From positions 1 through 63,926 of the forward strand of contig NZ_KB903737.1 in the NCBI RefSeq assembly GCF_000379785.1: a stretch of 63,926 nt of DNA, written 5' to 3'. The position numbers and the translations under genes are program-made. The stretch is from Gallibacterium anatis DSM 16844 = F 149. Its GTDB lineage: Bacteria > Pseudomonadota > Gammaproteobacteria > Enterobacterales > Pasteurellaceae. The notes beneath the pieces were generated by a model that saw nothing but the letters and a program-made list of their open reading frames with translations, was not told where the DNA came from and made no database searches. Positions 20,046-29,661 of this stretch are shown here, in pieces. The stretch's first letter is position 1; every line of letters starts with the position of its first letter.

Positions 20046-20501
20046 ATGACAACAAATATTGTAGATGAAAACATTAAACTATTAAAAAAAGTGGGGTTAA
20101 AAATTACCGAACCTCGTTTAAAGATCCTCTCATTAATGCAACGTACTCCGGTACAACATTTCTCCGCTGAAGATGTTTATAAATGGTTACTTGAAGAAGA
20201 TGAAGAAATTGGATTGGCAACCGTATACCGCGTTTTAAATCAATTCGATGAAGCCAACATTCTTATTCGCCATAATTTTGAAGGAAATAAATCTGTATTT
20301 GAACTTGCTCCGCAAGAACACCACGATCATATTATTTGTATGGATTGTGGCAAAGTGTTTGAATTTAATGATGATCTTATTGAAAGAAGACAAAAAGAGA
20401 TCAGCGAACAGCACGGCATAAAATTACTTTCTCACAGCCTATACCTTTATGGTAAATGTGCCGACATTAAGCATTGTGAAGAAAAAAATCAAAATAAATA
20501 A
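20046..20501 (+). CDS. fur: Ferric uptake regulator Fur
   Basis: Iron-dependent repressor of 151 residues. The winged helix covers about 1-85, with the conserved EDVYKWLLEEDEEIGLATVYRVLNQF region. Metal-binding HHDH leads into the cysteine pair CMDCGK, and a second pair C-x5-C is near the end (KCADIKHCE). A good AGAGG ribosome site precedes the ATG. I did not find a convincing Fur box upstream, so autoregulation is not shown. Confidence 0.98.
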   Translation: MTTNIVDENIKLLKKVGLKITEPRLKILSLMQRTPVQHFSAEDVYKWLLEEDEEIGLATVYRVLNQFDEANILIRHNFEGNKSVFELAPQEHHDHIICMDCGKVFEFNDDLIERRQKEISEQHGIKLLSHSLYLYGKCADIKHCEEKNQNK

Positions 20502-20512
20502 TTGATATAAAT

Positions 20513-20549
20513 AAATGGTTGCTGTTCTTAAACTTACCGGCAACCATTT
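20513..20549. terminator. Bidirectional terminator between fur and mog
   Basis: A 10-bp perfect stem (20513-20522 with 20540-20549), 17-base loop, followed by a T run on the plus strand and preceded by A residues that give Ts on the minus strand. It sits between two converging genes. Confidence 0.75.
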
Positions 20550-20569
20550 TTTATTTTCAACTTTTAGCT

Positions 20570-21139
20570 CTACTTTTTCTTTGGTCTGAAACTATCAACA
20601 ATTGCTTTATGCGTATCAATATAAATTCCGCTCAATAATTCCAAACAATAAGGCACAGCAGCAAAAATCCCTTTCACAATCACTTTACCATTTTCGTCTT
20701 TCAATCCTTCCAATGTTTCTTTAATTGCTTTCGGTTGTCCCGGCAAATTAAGAATTAAACTCTCTTTGCGGATCACACCGACTTGACGGGAAAGAATAGC
20801 TGTCGGCACAAATTGCAAACTAATCTGTCGCATCTGCTCGCCAAACCCGGGCATTTCCCGATCTGCCACCGCTAACGTTGCATCAGGTGTCACATCTCGC
20901 TTTGCCGGCCCTGTGCCCCCGGTGGTCAATACTAAATGGCAACCGCACTCATCCACCAACTCTTTTAATGTTTGCTCAATTAACGGTTGTTCATCAGGAA
21001 TCAAACGTTTTTCCACCGCAAAAGGCGCTATTAACGCCTGCTCTAGCCATTGCTGCAAAGCAGGCAACCCTTTATCTTCATAAACACCTTGCGAGGCACG
21101 ATCTGAAATAGAAACTAATCCAACTTTAAACTGTGTCAT
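20570..21139 (-). CDS. mog: Molybdopterin adenylyltransferase
   Basis: Adenylates molybdopterin before molybdenum insertion. 189 residues with the MoCF-domain motif TTGGTGPAKRDVTPDA near 72-87 and the PGFGEQMR segment. It ends the run rlmC-glnB-YdcZ-like-mog and starts 3 bases after the upstream transporter gene stop. Confidence 0.94.
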   Translation of the reverse strand: MTQFKVGLVSISDRASQGVYEDKGLPALQQWLEQALIAPFAVEKRLIPDEQPLIEQTLKELVDECGCHLVLTTGGTGPAKRDVTPDATLAVADREMPGFGEQMRQISLQFVPTAILSRQVGVIRKESLILNLPGQPKAIKETLEGLKDENGKVIVKGIFAAVPYCLELLSGIYIDTHKAIVDSFRPKKK

Positions 21140-21142
21140 TTT

Positions 21143-21612
21143 TTATCCTTTTATTGAAAACCATTTATCGCCGAAAAAGAACAGCAATAATCCGCCCATT
21201 ACTACCAACATACCCACCATTTTCCAGACAGTCACTTCACGCACCGGCATATAAATTAAGCCAAAATGATCGATAATCATCGCCGCCACCAACTGTCCGA
21301 TAATAATAAAAAACAGCATATTGGTAATACCGACCTTCGGCGCAAGAAAAATCGTGGTAAATACCACCAATGCACCTAACGGCCCGCCAATAAATTTCCA
21401 AAACGGTTGTCCGGCAAGGTTTTGTAATCCTTCCCATAAATTGGTTTTCAACAAACATACCGCCAACAACGCTAATGTTCCGGTAGCAAAAGAGATTAAT
21501 GCCGCAATTAACGGTTGCCCGGCAACCACTTTACTAAGCTGGCTATTAATCGCCGCCTGCGAAGCAAGCCCGACACCGGCGACTAAAGCAAACACAACAT
21601 AAATGATTCCCA

Positions 21613-21613
<1 letters not shown>
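21143..21613 (-). CDS. YdcZ-like (DUF606) DMT-superfamily membrane protein
   Basis: A 156-residue protein with five predicted membrane helices, belonging to the small YdcZ family of the drug/metabolite transporter superfamily. Conserved AAINSQLSK lies near the start. The start is a GTG at 21613 that overlaps the glnB TAG stop by one base (TAGTG). Substrate unknown. Confidence 0.85.
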
Positions 21614-21972
<359 letters not shown>

Positions 21973-23136
21973 TTATTTATTTAATTGTAACAACACTAAC
22001 ACTTCATAGTGTGCCGTATGTGGGAACATATCAAATAACTGTACTTTGTTTAAATGATAACCAGATAAGCGTTGTAAATCCTGCTGCATTGTCGTTACAT
22101 TACAACTGGAATATAGCAAAAAACGAGGTTGTAGTTCATTTAAATATTGTATTAATTTTTCACCAATACCTCGTCTTGGCGGATTTATAATTACTAAATC
22201 TGGTTTATCACCTTGATGTGCTTGAAATTTACTCGCATCAAGATCCTGAAATATCGCATTATATAATCCAGCTTTTTCAGCTGCTAAACGTGCAGAGCGG
22301 ATTGCCGATTCTGAAATCTCAATACCGACTAATGACACCTCCGGTTCAACCTTTTTTCTAGCTAACGCACAATGCAAACCAAAACCGCCTACTCCACAGA
22401 ACAGATCCCAAATTTGCTTAATCGGCAATGCTTGTGTCCATTGTTGAGCAGTGTGATATAAAGCAGCAGCAACTTGCGGATTAGTTTGAAAAAAGCCCTG
22501 TGGGCGAATAAATAGGGAAATCTGATTGAATTGCTCTTCCAACACCTGTTGTTCTGTGAAGTAAATTTCTGTTTCACCCTCTAAAATAGCCGCATGTTGC
22601 GGTTGAATATTGGCACTAATCACGGCTAACTGTGGCAATTTTTGTTGTAATGAAGGCAATTCTCTACGAATCAAAGGCAATTTTGTTTCACTACGCAATA
22701 CAAAACGCAACATAAACTGTTGATTGAATTGACTCTGTGTCAGCAATAGATATTTTAACTCGCCTTTACGCTTCGCCACGTTATAGGGTACAAGCCCGGC
22801 TCTAGCAATAAAATCTTTTAATTGAGAAAAAATCTTTTTAAATTCAATCGGATAAAGAGGACAATCAGTAAGATCAATTGCACTGTTCATATCATTGGGA
22901 TCGGTTAAAATACCCAATATCGGTTTTTCCACTACACCGCTCACCACCATTTTGGCGCGATTACGCATCGCCTGTTGTGCCGATTGCTGTGACGGAAACC
23001 AAATAGTTTCTTCGCTCACTAATTCGGATAAACATTGCTGCAAATGCTGTTGTTTACGCTCAATTTGCTGTTGATAAGGTTGTTCCAGCCAAGCACAAGA
23101 GCGGCATTTTCCTTGTGCAAAATAAAGACAATGCAT
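21973..23136 (-). CDS. rlmC: 23S rRNA (uracil-747 C5)-methyltransferase
   Basis: SAM-dependent enzyme with an iron-sulfur cluster that makes m5U747 in 23S rRNA. 387 residues from the ATG at 23136, which overlaps the nagZ stop as TGATG and matches the E. coli N-terminus. Cluster cysteines are near residues 3-15 (C..GKCRSC), followed by [19 protein letters not shown] and the catalytic YSSCN. A reading frame 21 codons longer overlaps nagZ and is rejected. Confidence 0.95.
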   Translation of the reverse strand: MHCLYFAQGKCRSCAWLEQPYQQQIERKQQHLQQCLSELVSEETIWFPSQQSAQQAMRNRAKMVVSGVVEKPILGILTDPNDMNSAIDLTDCPLYPIEFKKIFSQLKDFIARAGLVPYNVAKRKGELKYLLLTQSQFNQQFMLRFVLRSETKLPLIRRELPSLQQKLPQLAVISANIQPQHAAILEGETEIYFTEQQVLEEQFNQISLFIRPQGFFQTNPQVAAALYHTAQQWTQALPIKQIWDLFCGVGGFGLHCALARKKVEPEVSLVGIEISESAIRSARLAAEKAGLYNAIFQDLDASKFQAHQGDKPDLVIINPPRRGIGEKLIQYLNELQPRFLLYSSCNVTTMQQDLQRLSGYHLNKVQLFDMFPHTAHYEVLVLLQLNK

Positions 23137-24167
23137 CAGCCTTTTACCTCTAACCATTTCTGTTGTAATGCAGACAAAAAGTGGTGCGCTTTTAGCCAAC
23201 GCTCACTGGCTTGTAATTGAGATAATGAAAACGTTTTTTTCTTCGTTAATTGTAAATAAGCTGTTTTTTCCTGCACTGTCGGTTGATATTGCAGCCGATC
23301 CAGCACGTCAATCACACCGGCACGTTCATTGCATAATAGTAGAATATCGCAACCTGCCGCCAATGCCTGTTGGCTCCGTTCGACAAAACCGCCCATCGCA
23401 CCGGCACCTTTCATTCCTAAATCATCAGAAAAAATAATCCCTTTAAAACCAAGCTGTTGTCTTAACACCTGTTTTAACCAAAAACTTGAGCCACTTGCCG
23501 GTTGTGTATCTGCCTGAGTATAAATCACGTGTGCCGGCATAATTGCATTCAATTTCTGTTTTTCAATTAATTGCTGGAACGGTTGCAAATCTTGCAGTTG
23601 AATCTGGGCTAAAGGGCGTTCATCCCTTGGCGTTTCCAAATGCGAATCGGCAATAACGTGTCCGTGCCCCGGAAAATGTTTGCCTGTCGTTGCCATTCCT
23701 GCCTGCAACATACCGTCACAAAAAGCTTCCGCTAACGGCAATAACTGTCGCCAATCCTGATGAAAACTGCGATCTCCGATCGCTTTACATTGATGACCGA
23801 CATCCAAAACCGGGGCAAAACTTAAATCAATATCCATTGCAATCATTTCGGATGCCATCAACCACGCACTCTCTTGCGCCCAATATTGTTGTTCCTCTTG
23901 TGCCAATAATGCACTAAACGCCTGCATTGCCGGTAATTGCGTAAATCCGTTACGAAAACGCTGAACTCTGCCGCCCTCCTGATCAACACAAATCAATAGC
24001 GGGCGTTTTACTTTTTGTCGGATGGTTTTAATTAAATACTGCAATTGCGGAATATCTTCAAAATTACGCGAAAACAGAATAACGCCGGCAATTAACGGAT
24101 GATTAAGAATTTCAATCTCTTCCGCCTCTACTGATTTACCTTGTAAATCAACGATTAATTTAGACAT
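23136..24167 (-). CDS. nagZ: Beta-N-acetylhexosaminidase (cell-wall recycling)
   Basis: Cytosolic glycoside hydrolase family 3 enzyme that removes GlcNAc from 1,6-anhydro-muropeptides during peptidoglycan recycling. 343 residues. The conserved KHFPGHG loop lies near 165-171, and the nucleophile aspartate lies in FSDDLGMKG near 245-253. Neighbours ycfL-thiK-nagZ match the E. coli arrangement. The stop overlaps the rlmC start. Confidence 0.96.
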   Translation of the reverse strand: MSKLIVDLQGKSVEAEEIEILNHPLIAGVILFSRNFEDIPQLQYLIKTIRQKVKRPLLICVDQEGGRVQRFRNGFTQLPAMQAFSALLAQEEQQYWAQESAWLMASEMIAMDIDLSFAPVLDVGHQCKAIGDRSFHQDWRQLLPLAEAFCDGMLQAGMATTGKHFPGHGHVIADSHLETPRDERPLAQIQLQDLQPFQQLIEKQKLNAIMPAHVIYTQADTQPASGSSFWLKQVLRQQLGFKGIIFSDDLGMKGAGAMGGFVERSQQALAAGCDILLLCNERAGVIDVLDRLQYQPTVQEKTAYLQLTKKKTFSLSQLQASERWLKAHHFLSALQQKWLEVKG

Positions 24168-24174
24168 AACACCC

Positions 24175-24876
24175 TCAATTCAGTTGTTGATGACAAATAA
24201 GCCATAATGCGATCAAATAATCTGCCCATTGCAAACAAGACTTTTTTTGCGCTTGCCATTGGCGAAATGAAAGCAGTGGATGATCGCTAAAATAATGCTT
24301 TAAAAAATAATTTTCTTGTCTTTTTGCTAAATGGTTAGCTTGCAAAAATAACGCCAGCTCCCAAAACGGATGAGCATAACCGGCATATTCCCAATCAATA
24401 AAGGCTAACTTTTGACCGGTTTTTACAATATTGCCAAGATGCAAATCAAAATGGCACAAGCTTTTCAGCTCCGTTAATTGCGGTTCTATTGGTGGCGCAA
24501 TTAAATGCGGTGCATATTTAGCCAGAGCAGAACAACGCTCACTAATATTCACCTCATCCAACGTTGCAAAAACGGTTTGTTGTTGTAGCTGTTTTAGTGC
24601 CATCGCGACCTTTTTTAACAAAGGCTTCGTCCATTTTTTTGCCGTTTTCCCCCAAATATAGCTCACAACCAGTTGCTGTGAATGTTGTTCTATCATTGTA
24701 GGGGAAATCATTGCCTTATTATCAACCGCAGCCAGATAGTTTAAAACCGCCGCCTCTCGCGCACGATCAACACCAAGCAACGCCAATTCAGGCGTTTGAT
24801 AACGAACAACATAACGCTGATCGGCAATGGTGATAATCTCACTGCCTCGTGTCATTCCCGATGTTTGCAGCTCCAT
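24175..24876 (-). CDS. thiK: Thiamine kinase-like phosphotransferase
   Basis: A 233-residue protein with the aminoglycoside/choline kinase fold. The catalytic CHFDLHLGN (near 140-148) and metal-binding IDWEYAG (near 160) motifs are intact. Assigned ThiK, which phosphorylates salvaged thiamine, mainly from its place between the YcfL-like lipoprotein and nagZ as in E. coli. Sequence alone would also allow another small-molecule kinase. Confidence 0.8.
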   Translation of the reverse strand: MELQTSGMTRGSEIITIADQRYVVRYQTPELALLGVDRAREAAVLNYLAAVDNKAMISPTMIEQHSQQLVVSYIWGKTAKKWTKPLLKKVAMALKQLQQQTVFATLDEVNISERCSALAKYAPHLIAPPIEPQLTELKSLCHFDLHLGNIVKTGQKLAFIDWEYAGYAHPFWELALFLQANHLAKRQENYFLKHYFSDHPLLSFRQWQAQKKSCLQWADYLIALWLICHQQLN

Positions 24877-24885
24877 TTTACTTAT

Positions 24886-25245
24886 TTAATCAGCTTTAAA
24901 GTAGACACGATAATTCACGCTGTTTTTATTCGGCTTTTGTAATTGAATCGTTTTTTGTTGCTGTGCTGCCAAAGTTAATCCGATCCACTGTTCTTCCTGT
25001 TGCCAATCGGCACGTTGAGTAACGCCATTTTTATCATACCAAGTGAGCAGGAAAGCCGTTTTAATCAGTTTATCGGCTCGATTTTTCACTTCAAGCTGTG
25101 ATGAATTGGCTGACACCTGCAACGATGGCGCTAACACAGCTTCAATATTAATCACCGGCTGATTGCTGCGTAACGGTGATTTCACCGATGAAGAGCAAGC
25201 ACTTAATCCCAACAGTATAATCAACATTAAAAAAAGTGTTCTCAT
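24886..25245 (-). CDS. ycfL: YcfL-like (DUF1425) lipoprotein
   Basis: A 119-residue predicted lipoprotein: a hydrophobic signal ending in the lipobox LSAC with the modified Cys at residue 17. The mature part contains the WYDKNG-type segment of DUF1425. In E. coli ycfL lies beside lpoB and thiK; no lpoB is present here. Function unknown. Lies 11 bp after epmA and 9 bp before thiK. Confidence 0.82.
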   Translation of the reverse strand: MRTLFLMLIILLGLSACSSSVKSPLRSNQPVINIEAVLAPSLQVSANSSQLEVKNRADKLIKTAFLLTWYDKNGVTQRADWQQEEQWIGLTLAAQQQKTIQLQKPNKNSVNYRVYFKAD

Positions 25246-25256
25246 TTTGCCTCCAT

Positions 25257-26234
25257 CTACGCATTTTTTATCGAAAAAGAGATGACATCTTCAATATTGT
25301 CTGTCGATAACGCAATCATTAATAAACGATCCACGCCCAACGCCACACCGGAACAGGATGGCATTCCGGATTTCAATGCTGCCAGAAAACGGCTATCCAT
25401 TTGTTGCGGTGGCAAATGCAATTTTTCACGCAACAAATTGTCCTGTTCAAAACGGTGCATCTGTTCATTGGCATCTGTTAATTCGTGGAAACCGTTCGCC
25501 AATTCCAAACCTTTATAATAAAACTCAAAACGCTCCGCTACACGATGATCTTCCGAACTGATTTGTGCCAATACCGCCTGTGCTGAAGGGAAATGATACA
25601 CCGCAATAGGGCGTTCCTGTCCGATATTTTTTTCCACGACTTCACTGAAGAGATATTGCAACAATGTATCTCTTCCTTCCATATCCGCATTGACCAACCC
25701 CTGAGCCTTTGCCTTTTCTACCAGCTCCGCTTTGCTGGCTGATAATGGATCAACGCCGACATATTCCTGAAACACAAACTGATAGCTCAAAGATTCCGCC
25801 GGCGGACAATCTAAAATTTGTTGCAATAAATCATCCACTTCATTGATTAAGCGATACATATCAAAAAAAGGACGGTACCACTCCAACATCGTAAATTCCG
25901 GATTATGGCGTTTTCCCGCCTCTTCATTCCTAAACACTTTGCAGATTTGGAAAATCGGACCGCTACCCTCTGCCAATAAGCGTTTCATATGGTATTCCGG
26001 GCTGGTAATTAAATGCAGCGTTTTTTTCTGATCAAAAGGCGGTGTAAATTCTGTTTGGAAGGTAGAAAGATGAACATCTGTCACCGAAAACTCGCTTAAA
26101 ATTGGAGTTTCAACTTCCAATAAACCACGATCAACAAAAAATTGTCGAATATCAGCAATAATTTTGGCGCGTTTTAACAGGTTCTGAATGGATGATGTGG
26201 ATTTCCAATTTAATGATTGGTCAATATCTGACAT
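25257..26234 (-). CDS. epmA: Elongation factor P beta-lysine ligase
   Basis: Class II lysyl-tRNA-synthetase paralogue without anticodon domain that attaches beta-lysine to EF-P, helping ribosomes through polyproline. 325 residues with motif 2 ([20 protein letters not shown] near 100-120) and motif 3 ([11 protein letters not shown] near the end). Partners epmB and efp are not in the window. Confidence 0.95.
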   Translation of the reverse strand: MSDIDQSLNWKSTSSIQNLLKRAKIIADIRQFFVDRGLLEVETPILSEFSVTDVHLSTFQTEFTPPFDQKKTLHLITSPEYHMKRLLAEGSGPIFQICKVFRNEEAGKRHNPEFTMLEWYRPFFDMYRLINEVDDLLQQILDCPPAESLSYQFVFQEYVGVDPLSASKAELVEKAKAQGLVNADMEGRDTLLQYLFSEVVEKNIGQERPIAVYHFPSAQAVLAQISSEDHRVAERFEFYYKGLELANGFHELTDANEQMHRFEQDNLLREKLHLPPQQMDSRFLAALKSGMPSCSGVALGVDRLLMIALSTDNIEDVISFSIKNA

Positions 26235-26309
26235 AGTAATTCCTTAATCGATAGAAAATCCGTTTATTGTAATGACTTCAGCTATAAATAACAATTTAGC
26301 TCATCATGC

Positions 26310-27110
26310 TTAACTCTGCTTTTCCGACAACAGTAACTGCACACTGCTTTGCCAGAGCTGTTCTGCAATATTCTCCTGATTTTCTGATCTTAATTGGCAT
26401 AATTCTGCAAAAATAAGCGGCAAACGTGCCGGATGATTCGGCTGCCCTTGCCAGCCCATTATTGGCATATCCGGGCTATCCGTTTCAAGCACCAAAGCGG
26501 ATAACGGCAAACGGGCAATTGCCTGTCGAGTTTTATTCGCACGTGGATAAGTAATAGTACCGCCGACACCAATTTTATAGCCGAGATCAACACATCGTTT
26601 CGCCTGTTCATAGCTGCCGGAAAAACCGTGAACAATACCGGCTTTCGGCAATTGATGTCGCTTTAAAAAGGTATAGAGCTGATCGTGTGCGCGGCGAGAA
26701 TGTAGATTCACCGGCAAATGGTAACGGTTTGCCAAACTTAATTGTGCATCAAAAAATTCGCACTGTTTCTGCCACATTTGCTCCGTGATAATGTCTGCCG
26801 GATAACGATCCAAGCCAATTTCCGCCACCGCAATACATTGGTTATTTTGCTGTGCCAAATGTTGTTCCAGATAATCCAAATCTTGACGCTGATGGGTAGC
26901 AATAAAAAGAGGGTGCAATCCCACACCATAATAGAGATTCGGTTGCCCATTGAGCCAAGTCGGCAAAAAATCAATGCTTTGTCGATTAATGCCGACAACC
27001 AACATTTTCTCAACTCGTTGCGCATTTGCCTCTGCCACCAGTTGCGATAATGATTGATTCAGATCTTGTGCCAAATAATCTAAATGGGTGTGGGTATCAA
27101 AAAACGGCAT
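26310..27110 (-). CDS. yjjV: TatD-family metal-dependent hydrolase (YjjV-like)
   Basis: A 266-residue TIM-barrel hydrolase. Metal ligands are visible in FFDTHTHLD (4-11), EIGLD, NLHSRRAHD and ETDSPDMP. The string HGFSGS...LGYKIGVGGTITYPRA matches E. coli YjjV closely. TatD enzymes are metal-dependent nucleases or deacylases; the real substrate is unclear. It lies 4 bp after the SirB2-like gene. Confidence 0.88.
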   Translation of the reverse strand: MPFFDTHTHLDYLAQDLNQSLSQLVAEANAQRVEKMLVVGINRQSIDFLPTWLNGQPNLYYGVGLHPLFIATHQRQDLDYLEQHLAQQNNQCIAVAEIGLDRYPADIITEQMWQKQCEFFDAQLSLANRYHLPVNLHSRRAHDQLYTFLKRHQLPKAGIVHGFSGSYEQAKRCVDLGYKIGVGGTITYPRANKTRQAIARLPLSALVLETDSPDMPIMGWQGQPNHPARLPLIFAELCQLRSENQENIAEQLWQSSVQLLLSEKQS

Positions 27111-27114
27111 AATC

Positions 27115-27456
27115 TTAATGGAAATAACCTAATAACATCGCTGCAATAAAACAGATTAATGCCGGTAAAAGCAATCTATTTTGCGGATTTTGTCGTTTAA
27201 ATGCTTTTGCTGCCAAAATAATATAGAGCACCAAGGCAACAATTTTAATCAGCAGCCAAGTCATCAACGGAAACTGGAAAAAGATTAAAAACGAGAGGCC
27301 GCTCAATAGCAATACGGTATCAGTGATATGTGGCAAAATACGCAACAATTTGTATTGGCGCCAATCTTGGGCTTGTAATTGCAAACCGCCACGAAGCACG
27401 AACAGAATTAAACTTAACCAAGCGCTGAATAAATGGAGATAAATTAATGTTTTCAT
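27115..27456 (-). CDS. SirB2-family membrane protein
   Basis: A 113-residue protein with four predicted membrane helices, matching the SirB/SirB2 family of small integral membrane proteins (conserved LHLFSAWLSL start, LPHITDTVLL). Function unknown. It follows the cstA terminator and probably shares a transcript with yjjV. Confidence 0.8.
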   Translation of the reverse strand: MKTLIYLHLFSAWLSLILFVLRGGLQLQAQDWRQYKLLRILPHITDTVLLLSGLSFLIFFQFPLMTWLLIKIVALVLYIILAAKAFKRQNPQNRLLLPALICFIAAMLLGYFH

Positions 27457-27461
27457 AATAA

Positions 27462-27496
27462 AAAATAGCCATCTAGAAAAAGTAGATGGCTATTTT
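27462..27496. terminator. Terminator after cstA
   Basis: A perfect 14-bp stem with a 7-base loop (27462-27475 with 27483-27496). On the minus strand it lies 27 bp past the cstA stop and ends in a T run, so it should stop the cstA transcript before the SirB2 gene. Confidence 0.85.
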
Positions 27497-27523
27497 GCAT
27501 AATCGATTATTTAAAATCAATAA

Positions 27524-29011
27524 TTAAGCAGTGGTAACTTCTGAATCAGGATCGCCATTAGCAATCGGTTTCAACATAGTGAAGAAGCAGACGATCGCTA
27601 CTACAGTTAATGCTATGCCAACCCATACTGATGTTTCATAAGATAATCCGAAACCAATTTTCGCATAAGCTAAGAATGTTGCTGATACCATTGTCATAAA
27701 GATCGCCGGAATTGTACAAATCCAGTGGAATTTATGATAACGATAGAGGTATGCTGCTGCAGTCCATAGCATTACCATTGCGGTGGTCTGGTTTGCCCAA
27801 CCGAAATAACGCCAAATCACTTGGAAATCAAGTTTAGAAATAATGAAACCTAATATGAATAATGGAATTGCGATCATTAAACGTTTAACTAAGTTACGCT
27901 GATCGATTTTGAAAAACTCTGCGACAATCAAACGCGCTGCACGGAATGAAGTGTCACCTGAAGTAATTGGTAATACCACCACACCCAACACCGCTAAAAT
28001 ACCACCGAAGTAACCCAACATATGTGTTGCTGAATCATAAACCACTTTTGATGGTGTACCTGCATTGATCGCATCATTCATTAATGCCGGACTATCATAG
28101 AAAGTTAAACCGACCATACACCAAATTAACGCGATAATCCCTTCACCGATCATCGCACCATAGAAAACGAAACGACCTTCTTTTTCATTTTCCATACAAC
28201 GCGCCATTAATGGGGATTGTGTCGCGTGAAAACCGGATACCGCACCGCAAGCGATGGTAACGAAAATTAACGGCCAAATCGGTAGATTATTCGGATGTGC
28301 ATTTTCAAAGAATTTAGAAAAACTCATATCACCGATACTATGGAACAACGCTTTATCTTCAAATAACAAAGCAAAGAACATACCAAAAGACATAAAGAGC
28401 AATAATGCACCGAAGAGTGGATAAATACGACCAATGATTTTGTCAATCGGAACCAAAGTGGCAATGATGTAATAGACGAAAATAATGGTTGTCCAAGTCA
28501 CTAAAGTATCAGCACGATCAAGGCTTAAACTTTCGCCGAAATTATCCATTGTAATATTCGTTAAAAGCCCGGCAGGAGAAATAACGAACACCACGCCAAC
28601 GAGCACCAATAACACTAATGCCAATGCATTCATAAAGTGTTTAACCGGCGCACCGATATATTTACCTGCCAAATTAGGCACAGAAGCGCCACCGTTACGT
28701 ACACTCAACATTCCGCTGAAATAGTCGTGCACCGCACCCGCAAAAATACAGCCGAATACAATCCATAGCATAGCGACCGGTCCATATAACGCCCCTAAGA
28801 TTGGCCCGAAAATCGGTCCGGTTCCGGCAATATTCAATAATTGAATAAGCCAAATCTTTTTCTTAGTCATCGGCACATAATCGACACCATCATTCATCAA
28901 ATGCGCCGGAGTTTCACGTTTTGGATTGATTTTAAAAACTTTCTCTACGATTGAACCGTAAATGAAATAGCCGGCTATTAATAAAGCAACGGCAGCAATG
29001 AACCACAACAT
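27524..29011 (-). CDS. cstA: CstA-family carbon-starvation peptide/pyruvate transporter
   Basis: A 495-residue polytopic membrane protein of the CstA family, linked to uptake of peptides or pyruvate. It is the short form: E. coli CstA and BtsT are about 700 residues. The conserved AGTGPIFGPILGALYGP region lies near 62-79 and CGAVSGFHATQSPLMARC near 255-272. A perfect CRP palindrome and an extended -10 element precede it, which suits induction when preferred sugars run out. Confidence 0.9.
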   Translation of the reverse strand: MLWFIAAVALLIAGYFIYGSIVEKVFKINPKRETPAHLMNDGVDYVPMTKKKIWLIQLLNIAGTGPIFGPILGALYGPVAMLWIVFGCIFAGAVHDYFSGMLSVRNGGASVPNLAGKYIGAPVKHFMNALALVLLVLVGVVFVISPAGLLTNITMDNFGESLSLDRADTLVTWTTIIFVYYIIATLVPIDKIIGRIYPLFGALLLFMSFGMFFALLFEDKALFHSIGDMSFSKFFENAHPNNLPIWPLIFVTIACGAVSGFHATQSPLMARCMENEKEGRFVFYGAMIGEGIIALIWCMVGLTFYDSPALMNDAINAGTPSKVVYDSATHMLGYFGGILAVLGVVVLPITSGDTSFRAARLIVAEFFKIDQRNLVKRLMIAIPLFILGFIISKLDFQVIWRYFGWANQTTAMVMLWTAAAYLYRYHKFHWICTIPAIFMTMVSATFLAYAKIGFGLSYETSVWVGIALTVVAIVCFFTMLKPIANGDPDSEVTTA

Positions 29012-29048
29012 AATTTCACCTTTAACAATAGTTGTTCAAAACGGACGA

Positions 29049-29057
29049 ATTCTAGCA
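29049..29057 (-). promoter_or_regulatory. Extended -10 promoter element of cstA
   Basis: On the minus strand TGCTAGAAT is an extended -10 (TGn plus TAGAAT). It would start transcription near 29042, placing the CRP palindrome about 60 bases upstream, a class I activator position. Confidence 0.55.
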
Positions 29058-29093
29058 AAAGCCTTAACTTATTGTTAAAAATTTCTGTAAAGA

Positions 29094-29109
29094 TGTGATT
29101 AATATCACA
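29094..29109. promoter_or_regulatory. Perfect CRP-type palindrome upstream of cstA
   Basis: TGTGA-TTAATA-TCACA matches the CRP consensus in all ten conserved bases. It is centred about 90 bases before the cstA ATG. In E. coli cstA is a cAMP-CRP target, and the PTS EIIA regulator of adenylate cyclase is also in this window. Confidence 0.85.
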
Positions 29110-29184
29110 ACAATCTGCTTTATATGATGAAATTTTTATCATCTATAACTAAAAATAGGTATAAATTTTAGTCTAAAAAGTAAT

Positions 29185-29652
29185 CTAAATGTTAAAGCGA
29201 TAGATAATCTGATTAGCGGAACCTCGCCAAACTAAACTTGGGTCTGCCTGTTCTTGTATAAATTTACCATCAATCAAAACATCAATATACTGTAACATTT
29301 CTCGCTGTTGTTGATTTAATTCCGCTAAACGATACCCTGTCCAGCACCAAATATCTTTGCCTTTGCACTCCGTTTTAATGCGTTTCACTAATGGCAACAG
29401 TCTTTCAACATTTCGCGGATGTAGCGGATCGCCGCCGGAGAGCGATAGCCCCTGACGACGAATACGTGTATCCTGTAAATCCCGAATAATCTGCTCTTCC
29501 ATTGCATCAGTAAAAGGCACACCGGCATCAAATGACCAACTTTTTTGGTTATAACAGCCACGACACTGGTGAGTGCAACCGGCAACGAACAGCGTGCAGC
29601 GTGTTCCCTCACCATTAACGACATCAACCGGATAATATTGTAGATAATTCAT
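29185..29652 (-). CDS. nrdG: Anaerobic ribonucleotide reductase activating protein
   Basis: Radical-SAM enzyme that makes the glycyl radical on NrdD. 155 residues from ATG 29652, which fits the E. coli N-terminus MNYxQYYPVD; a TTG two codons earlier is the alternative. The cluster motif is CX3CX2C (CTHQCRGC). SGGDPLHPRN is also conserved. It lies 9 bp after nrdD. Confidence 0.96.
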   Translation of the reverse strand: MNYLQYYPVDVVNGEGTRCTLFVAGCTHQCRGCYNQKSWSFDAGVPFTDAMEEQIIRDLQDTRIRRQGLSLSGGDPLHPRNVERLLPLVKRIKTECKGKDIWCWTGYRLAELNQQQREMLQYIDVLIDGKFIQEQADPSLVWRGSANQIIYRFNI

Positions 29653-29661
29653 TTTCAAGCC

